Source of the DNA: Halobacillus ihumii
GTDB lineage: Bacteria; Bacillota; Bacilli; Bacillales; Halobacillaceae
Reading direction: 5' to 3'
Length of the DNA: 64,000 nucleotides
NCBI RefSeq assembly: GCF_902726645.1
Contig: NZ_CACVAO010000001.1
Coordinates: 4,152,594-4,216,593, forward strand
In this document: one piece after another, positions 51,143 to 58,814 of the stretch
Layout of the letters: every line of letters begins with the position of its first letter
How positions within the stretch are numbered: position 1 is the first letter of the stretch
Program-made: the position numbers and the translations under genes
Notes under the pieces: generated by a model
Seen by the model: only the letters and a program-made list of their open reading frames with translations
Told to the model about the DNA's origin: nothing
Databases searched by the model: none

Positions 51143-51865
51143 ATGGAAACAAAGGTAAACGTACTTGATAAAGGATATGTAAAACTTGAAACAAATAACG
51201 TTATGGGTGACGATTTATCGCCCGTAAATGACGCAAAGGTTTCGTTCGACCGTGAATCCGACGAATTTGGCGATAAGGAAGGGCGTCTTCTTGATTTCTT
51301 AGGTCGTGAGGGGCATACAAGCCCCTTTCGTCATTCGTTCCTGAAATTCGAAATTCATGCGCCTTTAATGGTCGCCCGACAATGGTGGAAATACGTGATT
51401 GGCAGCGACCACGCTGAACAACCGTTGCGAAATCAAGACCCTCACGAAGCGTGGAACGAATCAAGCCGCCGTTATGTTACGGAAAGCGTTGAATTCTATA
51501 TTGTCGAAGCTGACGAATGGCGTTCCGCACCTGAAAACCGAAAGCAAGGGTCGGGCGAACCGTTACCGCTTGAACAAGGCGAAAAGCTTACGGAAGAATT
51601 AATTCGAAACTATGAAGAAGGTCATAGACGTTATCAAGAAGCGATTGAAGCGGGCGTTGCGGTCGAACAGGCACGATTGTTTTTACCTGCTTACGGCTTA
51701 TATGTACGTTGGCGTTGGGCGGGAAGTTTACAAGGCGTTTGTCACTTCTTAAACCAACGTTTGGCAGGCGACGCACAAAGCGAAATTCGTGAATACGCTG
51801 AAGCGGTTCACACATTGTCGAAGCAGCATTTCCCAAATGCGATTGACGCATTAGTTCGAAATTGA
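51143..51865 (+). CDS. thyX: Flavin-dependent thymidylate synthase
   Basis: A 240-residue ThyX that makes dTMP from dUMP with FAD and methylene-tetrahydrofolate. It has H-T-S-P-F-R-H near residue 57, A-R-Q-W-W-K-Y near 78, and N-E-S-S-R-R-Y near 105. The usual R-H-R of the FAD site is replaced by R-Q-W-W-K-Y and about 20 residues separate it from the N-E-S-S-R-R-Y part, as in a branch of phage and Bacillota ThyX proteins. The C-terminal Q-A-R near residue 175 is present. Works with the dUTPase and dNMP kinase nearby. Confidence 0.92.
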   Translation: METKVNVLDKGYVKLETNNVMGDDLSPVNDAKVSFDRESDEFGDKEGRLLDFLGREGHTSPFRHSFLKFEIHAPLMVARQWWKYVIGSDHAEQPLRNQDPHEAWNESSRRYVTESVEFYIVEADEWRSAPENRKQGSGEPLPLEQGEKLTEELIRNYEEGHRRYQEAIEAGVAVEQARLFLPAYGLYVRWRWAGSLQGVCHFLNQRLAGDAQSEIREYAEAVHTLSKQHFPNAIDALVRN

Positions 51866-51920
51866 TATAGTATTCTCGTAAACATTTCGTAACGTAAACA
51901 TCTGGAAGGGGTTGGAACGT

Positions 51921-52436
51921 ATGAAAATATTTTGGTGGACGTTTTGTTCAATTGCGGTGCTTTCAGGCGCAACATGGGCGTTTATAACGTTTGGTGAATT
52001 CGATTTTCAAACTGAAGAAATAAGTAAAGAACAAAAACAAACTATGAAAGAGGTCAACGAACCGACCGAACAAAAAGAAATCAAAGCGGTTGAAGACGAA
52101 AAGAAATTGTTAGACGAATTTGCTTTCCAAGACGAACTTCACGCTATGACGCACCAAAAGGTGGAAGCTGAAAAGAAGTGGGGCGACGAACAGATTACGC
52201 CCAAAAAGATTGACGAAATGCTTGGAATTTTAATGGCGGTCAAACAATCGGATAATATGGAATATAAACATTTTGATTTCTATTGGGAAGCGTTGAATAA
52301 ATGGGATAAGGGAAATTTCGATAATGCTGTTATTGTTCACAATAGAATTTGGAATTTGCAAAATGGAACGATTGGCAAGGCGACAGGGTTCTTGTCTCAC
52401 GAAGAAGAAGAAGAATATATTGCGGAAAACTTTTGA
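51921..52436 (+). CDS. Membrane-anchored protein of DUF6241 type
   Basis: A 171-residue protein with an N-terminal transmembrane anchor (about residues 4-24), a charged linker and a soluble C-terminal domain. This domain has E-F-A-F-Q-D-E-L-H-A-M-T-H-Q-K near 65 and N-A-V-I-V-H-N-R-I-W-N near 140, a pattern recurrent in Bacillus phage proteins. The ATG at 51921 with GGAAGGGG upstream is chosen over TTG at 51912. GTAAAC half-sites lie at about 51877 and 51893. Function unknown. Confidence 0.75.
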   Translation: MKIFWWTFCSIAVLSGATWAFITFGEFDFQTEEISKEQKQTMKEVNEPTEQKEIKAVEDEKKLLDEFAFQDELHAMTHQKVEAEKKWGDEQITPKKIDEMLGILMAVKQSDNMEYKHFDFYWEALNKWDKGNFDNAVIVHNRIWNLQNGTIGKATGFLSHEEEEEYIAENF

Positions 52437-52471
52437 TTGGCGGCTTTTATAGTCGTCAATTTTTTTTTTTT
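52436..52471 (+). terminator. Rho-independent terminator
   Basis: ATTGGCGGCT/AGTCGTCAAT stem then ten T, at the stop of the preceding gene. Confidence 0.85.
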
Positions 52472-52482
52472 GAATAATTTCG

Positions 52483-52522
52483 GTAAACATGTTGACGTAT
52501 ATACATAATTCGTCGTATAATA
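52483..52522 (+). promoter_or_regulatory. Operator-covered early promoter with extended -10
   Basis: GTAAACATGTTGAC (52483-52496) with -35 TTGACG (52492-52497), 18 bases, TATAAT (52516-52521) within ATTCGTCGTATAATA. Differs from the promoter at 9551 by only a few bases over 40. Confidence 0.82.
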
Positions 52523-52648
52523 AAGTTAGTTCAAAAGGGAAGCCGCTTCAAGCGGAACACGCCAAGACGCCGAAAGGTTGAGCGGTCGAGATTGACGCCA
52601 AGCGAAGCAGTAACCCAACCAATACATAATTTGAAAGGGGAAGATAAC
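52522..52648 (+). promoter_or_regulatory. Long, probably structured 5' leader
   Basis: About 120 bases separate the early promoter from the next start, unusually long here. CCGCTT-CA-AGCGG forms a clear hairpin, and AGGTTG may pair with CAACC about 45 bases on. It is GC-richer than its surroundings. No known riboswitch or tRNA is recognised. Confidence 0.45.
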
Positions 52649-52993
52649 ATGAAACATTATGAAATTTATCAAAACGGGGTAGTATTCGAAGGGAATTACA
52701 TTGAATTAGACGACAAGGAATTCGCTGAAGTTATCGAATCACTTGCGGCGAAAGTTAAAAAGGGCGAACGTACCGCTGAAATCATGGAGGACTTCGAAAC
52801 TAGCAAATTAGTCATTTCTGACGAAATGGGCGATTTTGAAGTTATTCAATGGACGAATAAATTCTTCGAAGGTGAATCCGTTACTTTTTACGATTTCGCT
52901 GACGACGAAGTTTTAAAAACATATAAACGTGAATCAAGCGCAGTCAAGTTTTGTGAAAGGCAAAATAAGGCGTGGAAATACTTCGCAGTATAA
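52649..52993 (+). CDS. Hypothetical early protein
   Basis: A 114-residue acidic protein with a two-strand start (Y-E-I-Y-Q-N-G-V-V-F) and a basic C-terminal helix (S-A-V-K-F-C-E-R-Q-N-K-A-W-K). AAAGGGGA precedes the ATG. Driven by an operator-covered promoter through a structured leader, so tightly controlled. No family recognised. Confidence 0.7.
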   Translation: MKHYEIYQNGVVFEGNYIELDDKEFAEVIESLAAKVKKGERTAEIMEDFETSKLVISDEMGDFEVIQWTNKFFEGESVTFYDFADDEVLKTYKRESSAVKFCERQNKAWKYFAV

Positions 52994-53017
52994 AGGGCGG
53001 CTTCGGTCGCCTATAAC

Positions 53018-53031
53018 GTAAACAAGTTTAC
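53018..53031. promoter_or_regulatory. Perfect copy of the phage operator repeat
   Basis: GTAAAC-AA-GTTTAC, 6+2+6 with perfect arms. It is followed by a GGCGGG-TGAAATT-CCCGCC hairpin (about 53043-53061) that has no T-run, lying in the leader of the next gene. Confidence 0.68.
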
Positions 53032-53092
53032 AAGATTACGAAGGCGGGTGAAATTCCCGCCAACCAAATCAAAGCGAAAAGGGGAATGAAAA

Positions 53093-53239
53093 ATGACAAC
53101 ATTCATTATCGAACTTAAAGGTGCGAACGGAAAAGCGGTCAAGGAATACGAAGCAGTAAACCGAAAGGAAGCGTTGGAAAAAGCACTTGACGACGGTGCG
53201 CTTGTCATTACGGAAATTGCTGAAGGGGGTGTCGCATAA
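53093..53239 (+). CDS. 48-residue small protein
   Basis: AAAAGGGGA precedes the ATG. A compact beta-beta-helix pattern (F-I-I-E-L-K-G then A-L-E-K-A-L-D-D-G-A). The stop overlaps the next start. No function recognised. Confidence 0.6.
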   Translation: MTTFIIELKGANGKAVKEYEAVNRKEALEKALDDGALVITEIAEGGVA

Positions 53240-53388
53240 TGGATTTCGCTTCATTACATAAAGAAAAACGTCAACTTGATTATGCGAAAGCATGGGTTCA
53301 ACTTCGCCCGAATAACGAAAATACGAAAGAACTTCAGAAATTCAAAAAGGAAATAAAACAAAATCGACGAAAAACAATCGCTGTTTAA
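53239..53388 (+). CDS. 49-residue basic helical protein
   Basis: Starts on the last base of the previous stop (TAATG), with GGGGG as ribosome site. Helical and basic, with K-E-I-K-Q-N-R-R-K at the end. The terminator hairpin includes its final codons. Confidence 0.58.
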   Translation: MDFASLHKEKRQLDYAKAWVQLRPNNENTKELQKFKKEIKQNRRKTIAV

Positions 53389-53408
53389 TTGGCGGTTGTT
53401 TTCTTTTT
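53374..53408 (+). terminator. Rho-independent terminator
   Basis: ACAATCGCT pairs with GGCGGTTGT (G-U pairs allowed), then TTTCTTTTT. Confidence 0.72.
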
Positions 53409-53411
53409 GGT

Positions 53412-53439
53412 GTCACATGTGAAGGATTTCACGCAACAC
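53412..53439 (+). promoter_or_regulatory. GTCACA-N16-CAACAC element
   Basis: GTCACA 53412-53417, 16-base spacer, CAACAC 53434-53439, TGAG downstream. Promotes the dNMP kinase and sigma-like unit. Confidence 0.75.
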
Positions 53440-53476
53440 TTTTATTTGAGAAGTAAAGACGAAAGGGGGTCTTAAA

Positions 53477-54085
53477 ATGGGAATCAAAAACGGTGAATTA
53501 GAAGTTAAAATTGCGATTTGCGGGAAATTACGAAGCGGAAAAAACGAAGTTGCGGATACATTGACCGACTATTTCCGATTTACACAATTCGCTTTTTCAA
53601 ACGGAATTAAGGAAGTCGGCAAATTGTTATTCCCAAACGAATTCAATCGCAGGGAAAAACCCCGTCAATTGCTGCAACGTTTGGGGCAAAAGCTTCGTGA
53701 AGTTCATCCGAACATTTGGGTCAACTATACATTTAACGAAATGGACGAAGTTGGAGCGAAAAGGATTGTCGTTACTGATTTACGCCAACCGAACGAATTG
53801 GAAGCGTTGAAGGAAGACGGTTTTCATATTATTAGGGTCAACGCAACGGACGAAACCCGCCTGAAGCGTTCAAGGGAAGCGGGCGACGATTTCACGTTGA
53901 AAGATATGCAGCATGAAACCGAATTGCACGTTGATAGTTTCGAAGTCGATTACGACATTGATAATAACGGCACACTTGCGGATTTGGACGAACAAACGCT
54001 TAAAATTGCGAACGAAATATTCTTCCGTGAAAAAGGTTTACAACATTACAAGAAAGGGGCGCAAAATGCAGGGGGTCAAACGTAA
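53477..54085 (+). CDS. Deoxynucleoside monophosphate kinase
   Basis: A 202-residue P-loop kinase. G-K-L-R-S-G-K-N near residue 16 is the phosphate loop. V-V-T-D-L-R-Q-P-N-E near 98 and R-L-K-R-S-R-E-A-G near 128 resemble the nucleotide and lid parts of phage dNMP kinases. It would convert dNMPs, including products of host DNA breakdown or ThyX, to dNDPs. One base overlaps the next gene. Confidence 0.85.
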   Translation: MGIKNGELEVKIAICGKLRSGKNEVADTLTDYFRFTQFAFSNGIKEVGKLLFPNEFNRREKPRQLLQRLGQKLREVHPNIWVNYTFNEMDEVGAKRIVVTDLRQPNELEALKEDGFHIIRVNATDETRLKRSREAGDDFTLKDMQHETELHVDSFEVDYDIDNNGTLADLDEQTLKIANEIFFREKGLQHYKKGAQNAGGQT

Positions 54086-54435
54086 TGCAAGAATCAAAAT
54101 TCGAAAAGGAATATCCGCTTGAAACGCCTTCGGGCGTGTATGCGCTATTTGAAGATTATTTTTACGTGAAAGTTTCGGCATACGACAAAAGCGACTTTGA
54201 CGCAATTGACTTGTTGATAGATTTCGAAATTGCGTTCAATCAAATCGGAACAACGCTTCGTCAACGTGAAGCAATCTATTACGTTTTCGTGAAAGACCTG
54301 ACGCAAAGGGAAGCGGCTGAAAAAATGGGAATTACGCAACAAGCTGTTCATCAATTGGTTTGGAACGTTATCAATAAAGTATCGGCGCAATACCGTTCGG
54401 ATATGTACGGCGTTCAAGGAGGTTTTACAACATGA
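54085..54435 (+). CDS. Sigma-70 region 4-like protein
   Basis: A 116-residue protein. Residues about 65-105 match sigma region 4 well: L-R-Q-R-E-A-I-Y-Y, then L-T-Q-R-E-A-A-E-K-M-G-I-T-Q-Q-A-V-H, a standard helix-turn-helix for the -35 box. No region 2 is visible, so alone it could not melt a -10. It may be a partner or modifier of the larger sigma factor or of host RNA polymerase. Confidence 0.78.
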   Translation: MQESKFEKEYPLETPSGVYALFEDYFYVKVSAYDKSDFDAIDLLIDFEIAFNQIGTTLRQREAIYYVFVKDLTQREAAEKMGITQQAVHQLVWNVINKVSAQYRSDMYGVQGGFTT

Positions 54436-54869
54436 CGAAAGGCACAAAACTTTTCAATTTACGACTGTATGAAGATTTTTATGACGGAATGTTTTCGAAT
54501 AGCAGCTTCAAAGAAGTTTTCGAAACGCAAGTAAACAAATTGATTGCGTTGCAAATCGAAAAGGACGTTCCGCCGCCGATACAATGGCGCATTTATGCTT
54601 GCGATTGTATGATTTCGGCTTACGTCAACCAAACAGGGGAAACGCCTGACGGTCGCCAAGTTCACCGATTGGCGAACTGGTTGTTGCTTGACGAATTGGC
54701 TGACAATCACCCTGACAAAGTAACCCGTGAAGAATTTCCGATTATGACAAAACGCCAATTGCGTACAAGATATACAAGGGAAACGGCTGACGAAAATATT
54801 CCTGAAACGCACACGGAACAAAAATATTTAGGTGGAAAGAAACAATCGAATTACAACAAATCTGAATGA
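54432..54869 (+). CDS. Hypothetical helical protein
   Basis: A 145-residue protein, helical, with W-R-I-Y-A-C-D-C-M-I near residue 53 and a basic end. Overlaps the sigma-like gene by 4 bases, so probably translated with it. It could be a cognate partner. No family recognised. Confidence 0.7.
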   Translation: MTKGTKLFNLRLYEDFYDGMFSNSSFKEVFETQVNKLIALQIEKDVPPPIQWRIYACDCMISAYVNQTGETPDGRQVHRLANWLLLDELADNHPDKVTREEFPIMTKRQLRTRYTRETADENIPETHTEQKYLGGKKQSNYNKSE

Positions 54870-54872
54870 GTT

Positions 54873-54900
54873 GTCACAAACGCATAATTCTTCGCAACAC
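54873..54900 (+). promoter_or_regulatory. GTCACA-N16-CAACAC element
   Basis: GTCACA 54873-54878, 16-base spacer, CAACAC 54895-54900, TGAA at 54908. Confidence 0.75.
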
Positions 54901-54936
54901 CCTTTCGTGAAATCAAAACGAAAGGGGATTTTTATT

Positions 54937-55215
54937 TTGCGAAAAAAGCAACCTGAAAAATTGTCTTGGAAGGAATTCCTGATTGAACCGATAACTTTGG
55001 CGTTCATTGGTATAGGTGAAGGCTTATCGAAAATCATTGGTTTTTGGGAATGCGACGATTGCGGAAATATCCATTCACCAAGAACAAGGAAATACGGTGT
55101 TTCAATGGGCGCAACCAATTCGAAAACCATTTGTTCTAATTGCGCTCACAAACGCCGTATTTCAACCGAAACACGAAAAATTCATTCCGAACTGTCACAA
55201 ATGTTCAAGCGGTAG
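54937..55215 (+). CDS. Zinc-ribbon protein
   Basis: A 92-residue protein. After a hydrophobic stretch (A-F-I-G-I-G-E-G-L-S) come C-D-D-C-G near residue 40 and C-S-N-C near 69, a zinc ribbon, and a basic end. The TTG at 54937 with AAAGGGGA 9 bases upstream is the start. The next promoter element lies inside its last codons. Confidence 0.72.
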   Translation: MRKKQPEKLSWKEFLIEPITLAFIGIGEGLSKIIGFWECDDCGNIHSPRTRKYGVSMGATNSKTICSNCAHKRRISTETRKIHSELSQMFKR

Positions 55216-55221
55216 CAACAC
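55194..55221 (+). promoter_or_regulatory. GTCACA-N16-CAACAC element inside a gene end
   Basis: GTCACA 55194-55199, 16-base spacer, CAACAC 55216-55221, TGAA downstream. The spacer holds the stop codon of the preceding gene, so the element is kept within coding sequence. Confidence 0.73.
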
Positions 55222-55258
55222 GTTTATTTGAAATTAAAAAATTTAGGAAGGTGATTGA

Positions 55259-55504
55259 ATGGCAAAACAAAACATTCGCAAGCAGTTAAATAAGGTAACG
55301 CAGGAATCGCAGCAGCATTTGAACCAATTCCGTAAAACGAAAGAACTTCTTGAAGGTGCGAACCAACAATTGACGTCAACAATCGAAGACATTGACGCCG
55401 AAATTGAAGTATTAAAGCAACACAAAGCGGGTGCAATGTCGCAGTTGGCGGATAATGAGGGCGCAATAAAAGGAATAAATCGTTTGTTGGACGGCGGTCA
55501 ATAG
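55259..55504 (+). CDS. Coiled-coil protein
   Basis: An 81-residue, almost fully helical coiled coil rich in Gln, Lys and Glu. AGGAAGGTGA precedes the ATG. No motif beyond the heptads. Confidence 0.7.
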   Translation: MAKQNIRKQLNKVTQESQQHLNQFRKTKELLEGANQQLTSTIEDIDAEIEVLKQHKAGAMSQLADNEGAIKGINRLLDGGQ

Positions 55505-55606
55505 ATGGTTGACGAAATTGGTCATGGTGTTAAACGACAAGGTTGTAATCTTGGCGGAATTGGCGAAGCAATTCGTTTCGAAAATAACAATTCAGGGGGT
55601 TACGAA

Positions 55607-55984
55607 ATGATAAAAACTGAAACGAAACTTGTAAGCGAAATCGAACGAAAGAAAAACGAAATTCACGACTTGGAACGCCGTCTTGAACAAAAAAGAAATT
55701 CACCAAAAGCAAAACGTGAACGTGCGGTTAAATTGGCGGAAGAATTTATTGTAAAACGTAACATGATATTTCGAAGGTGTGGGCAAGTTACGGTCGCAGT
55801 CGATACGAATTATGACCTTGTATCTGAAATAGGTAGCGAAGACATTGGCATTAGTCGTTATAATCCTAGAGTTCCTTTCGGTAGAAATATTTCAAGAAAC
55901 GATAAAATCGAAATGGCGTTAGCAGGTTACGACGCATTAAAAGAAAACCCGCCGAATGAAATCGCCAATTACTATCATTTTTAG
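55607..55984 (+). CDS. Hypothetical protein with N-terminal coiled coil
   Basis: A 125-residue protein: a charged coiled coil (about 1-50) then an alpha/beta part. The ATG at 55607 has AGGGGG 8 bases upstream. A longer frame from 55505, directly after the previous stop, adds 34 residues but has a poor ribosome site. The gap 55505-55606 may therefore be untranslated. Confidence 0.65.
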   Translation: MIKTETKLVSEIERKKNEIHDLERRLEQKRNSPKAKRERAVKLAEEFIVKRNMIFRRCGQVTVAVDTNYDLVSEIGSEDIGISRYNPRVPFGRNISRNDKIEMALAGYDALKENPPNEIANYYHF

Positions 55985-55996
55985 GAAGGTGTTTAT

Positions 55997-56167
55997 ATGA
56001 GTAATAAAATTTGGGGAATTCTTTCTATTATAGCGGGCGTACTTTTTGGAATTGATTTGATAAACCTTATTCAAGGTGACGTTGTATCACAATTCAGTTT
56101 AGGTTTGGCACTTTCATATACTTCGCTTGTTCTAATATTCGGCGGTGTAGCGAAGCTTACTGAATAA
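55997..56167 (+). CDS. Small membrane protein
   Basis: A 56-residue protein with two hydrophobic helices (about 5-25 and 33-52). AGGAAGGTG precedes the ATG. Function unknown. Confidence 0.65.
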   Translation: MSNKIWGILSIIAGVLFGIDLINLIQGDVVSQFSLGLALSYTSLVLIFGGVAKLTE

Positions 56168-56285
56168 TTTCACGGTGGGAAGGCGCACAAACGCATAAGT
56201 GGCGTAATTGACAAAGGGGTTCGTCAACGTGGGGCGGTTGGTTGCCGTTCTTCTATCAAACTATTAAATGTGAGGTGTTTATATA

Positions 56286-56609
56286 ATGGATAACGAAATG
56301 AATCAAATGCTTGCGAAACTTGAAATGCTTTCAAACTTGGCGGAATTGAATTCGCAGCTTGGAGCGGCAAACGGCGACAAGCAGCAGGAAAGCGAAGTGT
56401 TCGAAAACTTCCTTTATAAAATGAAAGATAAAGCGGAAGCGGGCGACCCTGCCGCAAAAATGACCATTGTTGAACTTATGAAACTTGTCGGAGAAGCGAA
56501 AGAAGAACACAAGGCGGAACAACAAAAGAAGAAATCCGACGGTTCGAACGTTGTGAGTTTTGACGATTACAAGAAAAGCAATGACGGCGGCGACCCGTTC
56601 TTTCATTAA
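56286..56609 (+). CDS. Hypothetical helical protein
   Basis: A 107-residue acidic helical protein ending in a Lys-rich linker and F-D-D-Y-K-K-S-N. GTGAGGTG precedes the ATG. The 118-base gap before it holds no recognised promoter of either class. Confidence 0.68.
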   Translation: MDNEMNQMLAKLEMLSNLAELNSQLGAANGDKQQESEVFENFLYKMKDKAEAGDPAAKMTIVELMKLVGEAKEEHKAEQQKKKSDGSNVVSFDDYKKSNDGGDPFFH

Positions 56610-56618
56610 TACGAAATT

Positions 56619-56653
56619 TCGTCCTTCTAAAAAGAAGGGCGATTTTTTTTTTA
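56619..56653 (+). terminator. Rho-independent terminator
   Basis: TCGTCCTTCT-AAAA-AGAAGGGCGA hairpin then ten T. Confidence 0.9.
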
Positions 56654-56671
56654 TGAAATTTATTATTCGGT

Positions 56672-56699
56672 GTCACATAACCCCTTTACGTCGCAACAC
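56672..56699 (+). promoter_or_regulatory. GTCACA-N16-CAACAC element
   Basis: GTCACA 56672-56677, 16-base spacer, CAACAC 56694-56699, TGAA at 56707. Promotes the DHH phosphoesterase unit. Confidence 0.75.
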
Positions 56700-56732
56700 G
56701 TTTGATTGAAACAAGCGAAAGGGGTTTTGACA

Positions 56733-57035
56733 ATGCTTAAATTTATCGAAAGCAAAACGGAACAAACGAAGCAGTTTGAACGCTTCCTTGTAAAGCGTCA
56801 ACAAACGTCGCCACGTACTTCGAAATTCATGGGGTATCAAATTCAAGATTTTCTTGAAAGCGGAATGACCCCGAAAGCGTACTTGGCGGCAATCGAAGAA
56901 AACGAAAGAGAATTCGAAACATTCCTTTCAACATTCAGGCACTATCACGAATTTATCGCAAATCAGTATTTTGACGGGCTTCACAAAAAACGTTGGGAAG
57001 TTTGTGCGAAGTACGCAAAAGGGGGCGAAAAATAA
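56733..57035 (+). CDS. Hypothetical helical protein
   Basis: A 100-residue helical, charged protein with R-T-S-K-F-M-G-Y near residue 29. AAAGGGG precedes the ATG by 8 bases. Its stop overlaps the DHH gene start by one base, so the two may work together. Confidence 0.68.
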   Translation: MLKFIESKTEQTKQFERFLVKRQQTSPRTSKFMGYQIQDFLESGMTPKAYLAAIEENEREFETFLSTFRHYHEFIANQYFDGLHKKRWEVCAKYAKGGEK

Positions 57036-58051
57036 TGGAACTATTAGATGTACGAACGAATATTCAACCAAACGCAATTATGTTTTCGCATACCGACCTT
57101 GACGGAATCGGTTGCGGCATTCTTTTCAAAGGCGCAATCGGCAGCGAATCCGAAGTTTACTATTGTAATTACGGTGATATTGACGACGTTATTCAACGTT
57201 CAATCGAAAACATTCGTAAACGTCGGGAAGACCGACCGCAAATCATCATTTCCGACTTAGGTATTTCGGAAGAAACCGCAAGAATCGTTGACAATTACGA
57301 AGGCGATAAAATTTTACTTGACCATCACGGCACGAACGAATGGCTTGGCGAAAAATATTCGTGGGCGATTATCGACGAACAGGAAAGCGGAACATTGCTT
57401 GTTTACCATTATTTGAATGTTCCTTCGAAATACGAAGAATTCGCAATCATGGTTGACGATTATGACCGTTGGATTCATGCGAACCCTGATTCGAAACAAT
57501 TGAACCGATTGTTCTTCGTTATGGGAATCAATCGTTTTGAAGAAAGGTGTCTTGAACGTTTACGACCAACGGAATTTGACGACGTTGACAAGTTACTTCT
57601 TGAAATTGAAGAAGAAAACCTTGAACGTCATATCGAACGAGCGGGAAAGTATATGACAACACATCCAATGTTCGGTGATAAACAAATTGGTGTTTTATTC
57701 GCCGACCGTTACCAATCGGAAACAGGGCATGAATTGTTGAATCAATTTGACGTTGAAGTTGTCGCAATGATTGACCCGAATACGAAAAAAGTTTCGTTAC
57801 GAAGCAATCCGAAATTCGACGTCGGTTCCGTTGCAAAACGTCTTGGCGGCGGAGGTCACAAGAACGCAGCAGGCGTTGAATTCAATTATAAAGATGTTAC
57901 GGATTTCCACGGGTCAAAATATCCGTTGTATGGCGTAAAAGACGCTATTGACGAAGCGAAATATTCGTTGGCTGCAAAAGTAAACATTCATCATACAAGA
58001 ATTGAAACGGAAGCAGTTTCGAAAATGTTGAATCAAAGGAGCGGTCAATAA
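57035..58051 (+). CDS. DHH-family phosphoesterase
   Basis: A 338-residue DHH/DHHA1 protein of the RecJ/NrnA kind. Motifs: H-T-D-L-D-G-I-G-C near residue 19, I-S-D-L-G near 75, L-D-H-H-G near 95, D-D-Y-D near 140, and the C-terminal G-G-G-G-H-K-N-A-A-G near 285. It needs Mn or Mg and would degrade short oligonucleotides, cyclic dinucleotides or single strands. That fits recycling of nucleotides, or removing host signalling nucleotides, which I cannot separate from sequence. Confidence 0.87.
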   Translation: MELLDVRTNIQPNAIMFSHTDLDGIGCGILFKGAIGSESEVYYCNYGDIDDVIQRSIENIRKRREDRPQIIISDLGISEETARIVDNYEGDKILLDHHGTNEWLGEKYSWAIIDEQESGTLLVYHYLNVPSKYEEFAIMVDDYDRWIHANPDSKQLNRLFFVMGINRFEERCLERLRPTEFDDVDKLLLEIEEENLERHIERAGKYMTTHPMFGDKQIGVLFADRYQSETGHELLNQFDVEVVAMIDPNTKKVSLRSNPKFDVGSVAKRLGGGGHKNAAGVEFNYKDVTDFHGSKYPLYGVKDAIDEAKYSLAAKVNIHHTRIETEAVSKMLNQRSGQ

Positions 58052-58425
58052 TGAAAACAATTTATCGAATTGAAAACGAAGAAACAATGCACGGAATGTG
58101 GTATCGGCTTGACGGAACATTTGACCCGTTCATTAATCGTTTAACGGAAGGAATATCGAAGTCGCTTCCAATGGAATTTGACGAAAGGTATTCGAAGGGC
58201 GGTCGTAAATGGTTTAGCGGTTGCGGCAACCGAAAGCAAATGCAAAGTTGGTTTAGCACGAAAGACGCACTTGAATTGTTCAAGAGCGGATACCGACTTT
58301 TCGAATTCAAATCGAATCAATTTGTCGAAGAAGAATTTCAAACGATTTTTACCCGTGAAGGAATTATTGAGAAAAGAGAAATTTCACTTGATACGTTGTG
58401 GGATATAAAGGGGGCTGCAATATGA
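58051..58425 (+). CDS. Hypothetical protein
   Basis: A 124-residue protein with W-Y-R-L-D-G-T-F-D near residue 12 and a mixed alpha/beta pattern. Starts on the last base of the DHH stop and overlaps the next gene by 4. No family recognised. Confidence 0.72.
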   Translation: MKTIYRIENEETMHGMWYRLDGTFDPFINRLTEGISKSLPMEFDERYSKGGRKWFSGCGNRKQMQSWFSTKDALELFKSGYRLFEFKSNQFVEEEFQTIFTREGIIEKREISLDTLWDIKGAAI

Positions 58426-58709
58426 GATTTTCAGAAATGAACAAACGCCAATTGAAAGACGCACGGGACGAACTTCAAAAACGTTTATACCCAACACTTG
58501 GAACGACAAGGGTTTCGGAATTGAGCGACAATAGTGTTTTTCTTGACGGCGGTTATTTGCCCGCAAGGTTTGTTGCGGATAACACAGGCGGAACTTTGTA
58601 CGTTTGGGGTCGTGGTTCACGTCATTCAGGGGCGGAAATGTCGGTTCACGAACTTCAAAAAGCTGAATTAATCATTCGTCAATTCTATATTGAATGTATT
58701 CAGGTATAA
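58422..58709 (+). CDS. Hypothetical protein
   Basis: A 95-residue protein: helix, then beta strands with Y-V-W-G-R-G-S-R-H, then helix. GGGGGC precedes the ATG. Last gene of the DHH unit. Confidence 0.68.
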   Translation: MRFSEMNKRQLKDARDELQKRLYPTLGTTRVSELSDNSVFLDGGYLPARFVADNTGGTLYVWGRGSRHSGAEMSVHELQKAELIIRQFYIECIQV

Positions 58710-58722
58710 ATCAAACAGAATC

Positions 58723-58752
58723 GGGGCGTCACGTTTTCTTTCGCCCCTTTTG
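58723..58752 (+). terminator. Weak terminator
   Basis: GGGGCG pairs with CGCCCC over a 13-base loop, followed by only four T. A GTAAAC operator half-site lies at 58768. Confidence 0.6.
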
Positions 58753-58814
58753 AATACTTTTAATCATGTAAACAAATAAACAGCGCACAAAGACGCATAG
58801 GAGGTTTTTATCTT

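Noticed and set aside
52540..52612. tRNA-like gene in the 52.5 kb leader
   Set aside because: No T-loop consensus and no 7-base acceptor stem; only local hairpins.
56176..56200. GCGCACAAACGCATA, seen again in similar form at 58782, as a promoter pair
   Set aside because: Neither copy has CAACAC or a -10 at a sensible spacing; probably decayed or chance.
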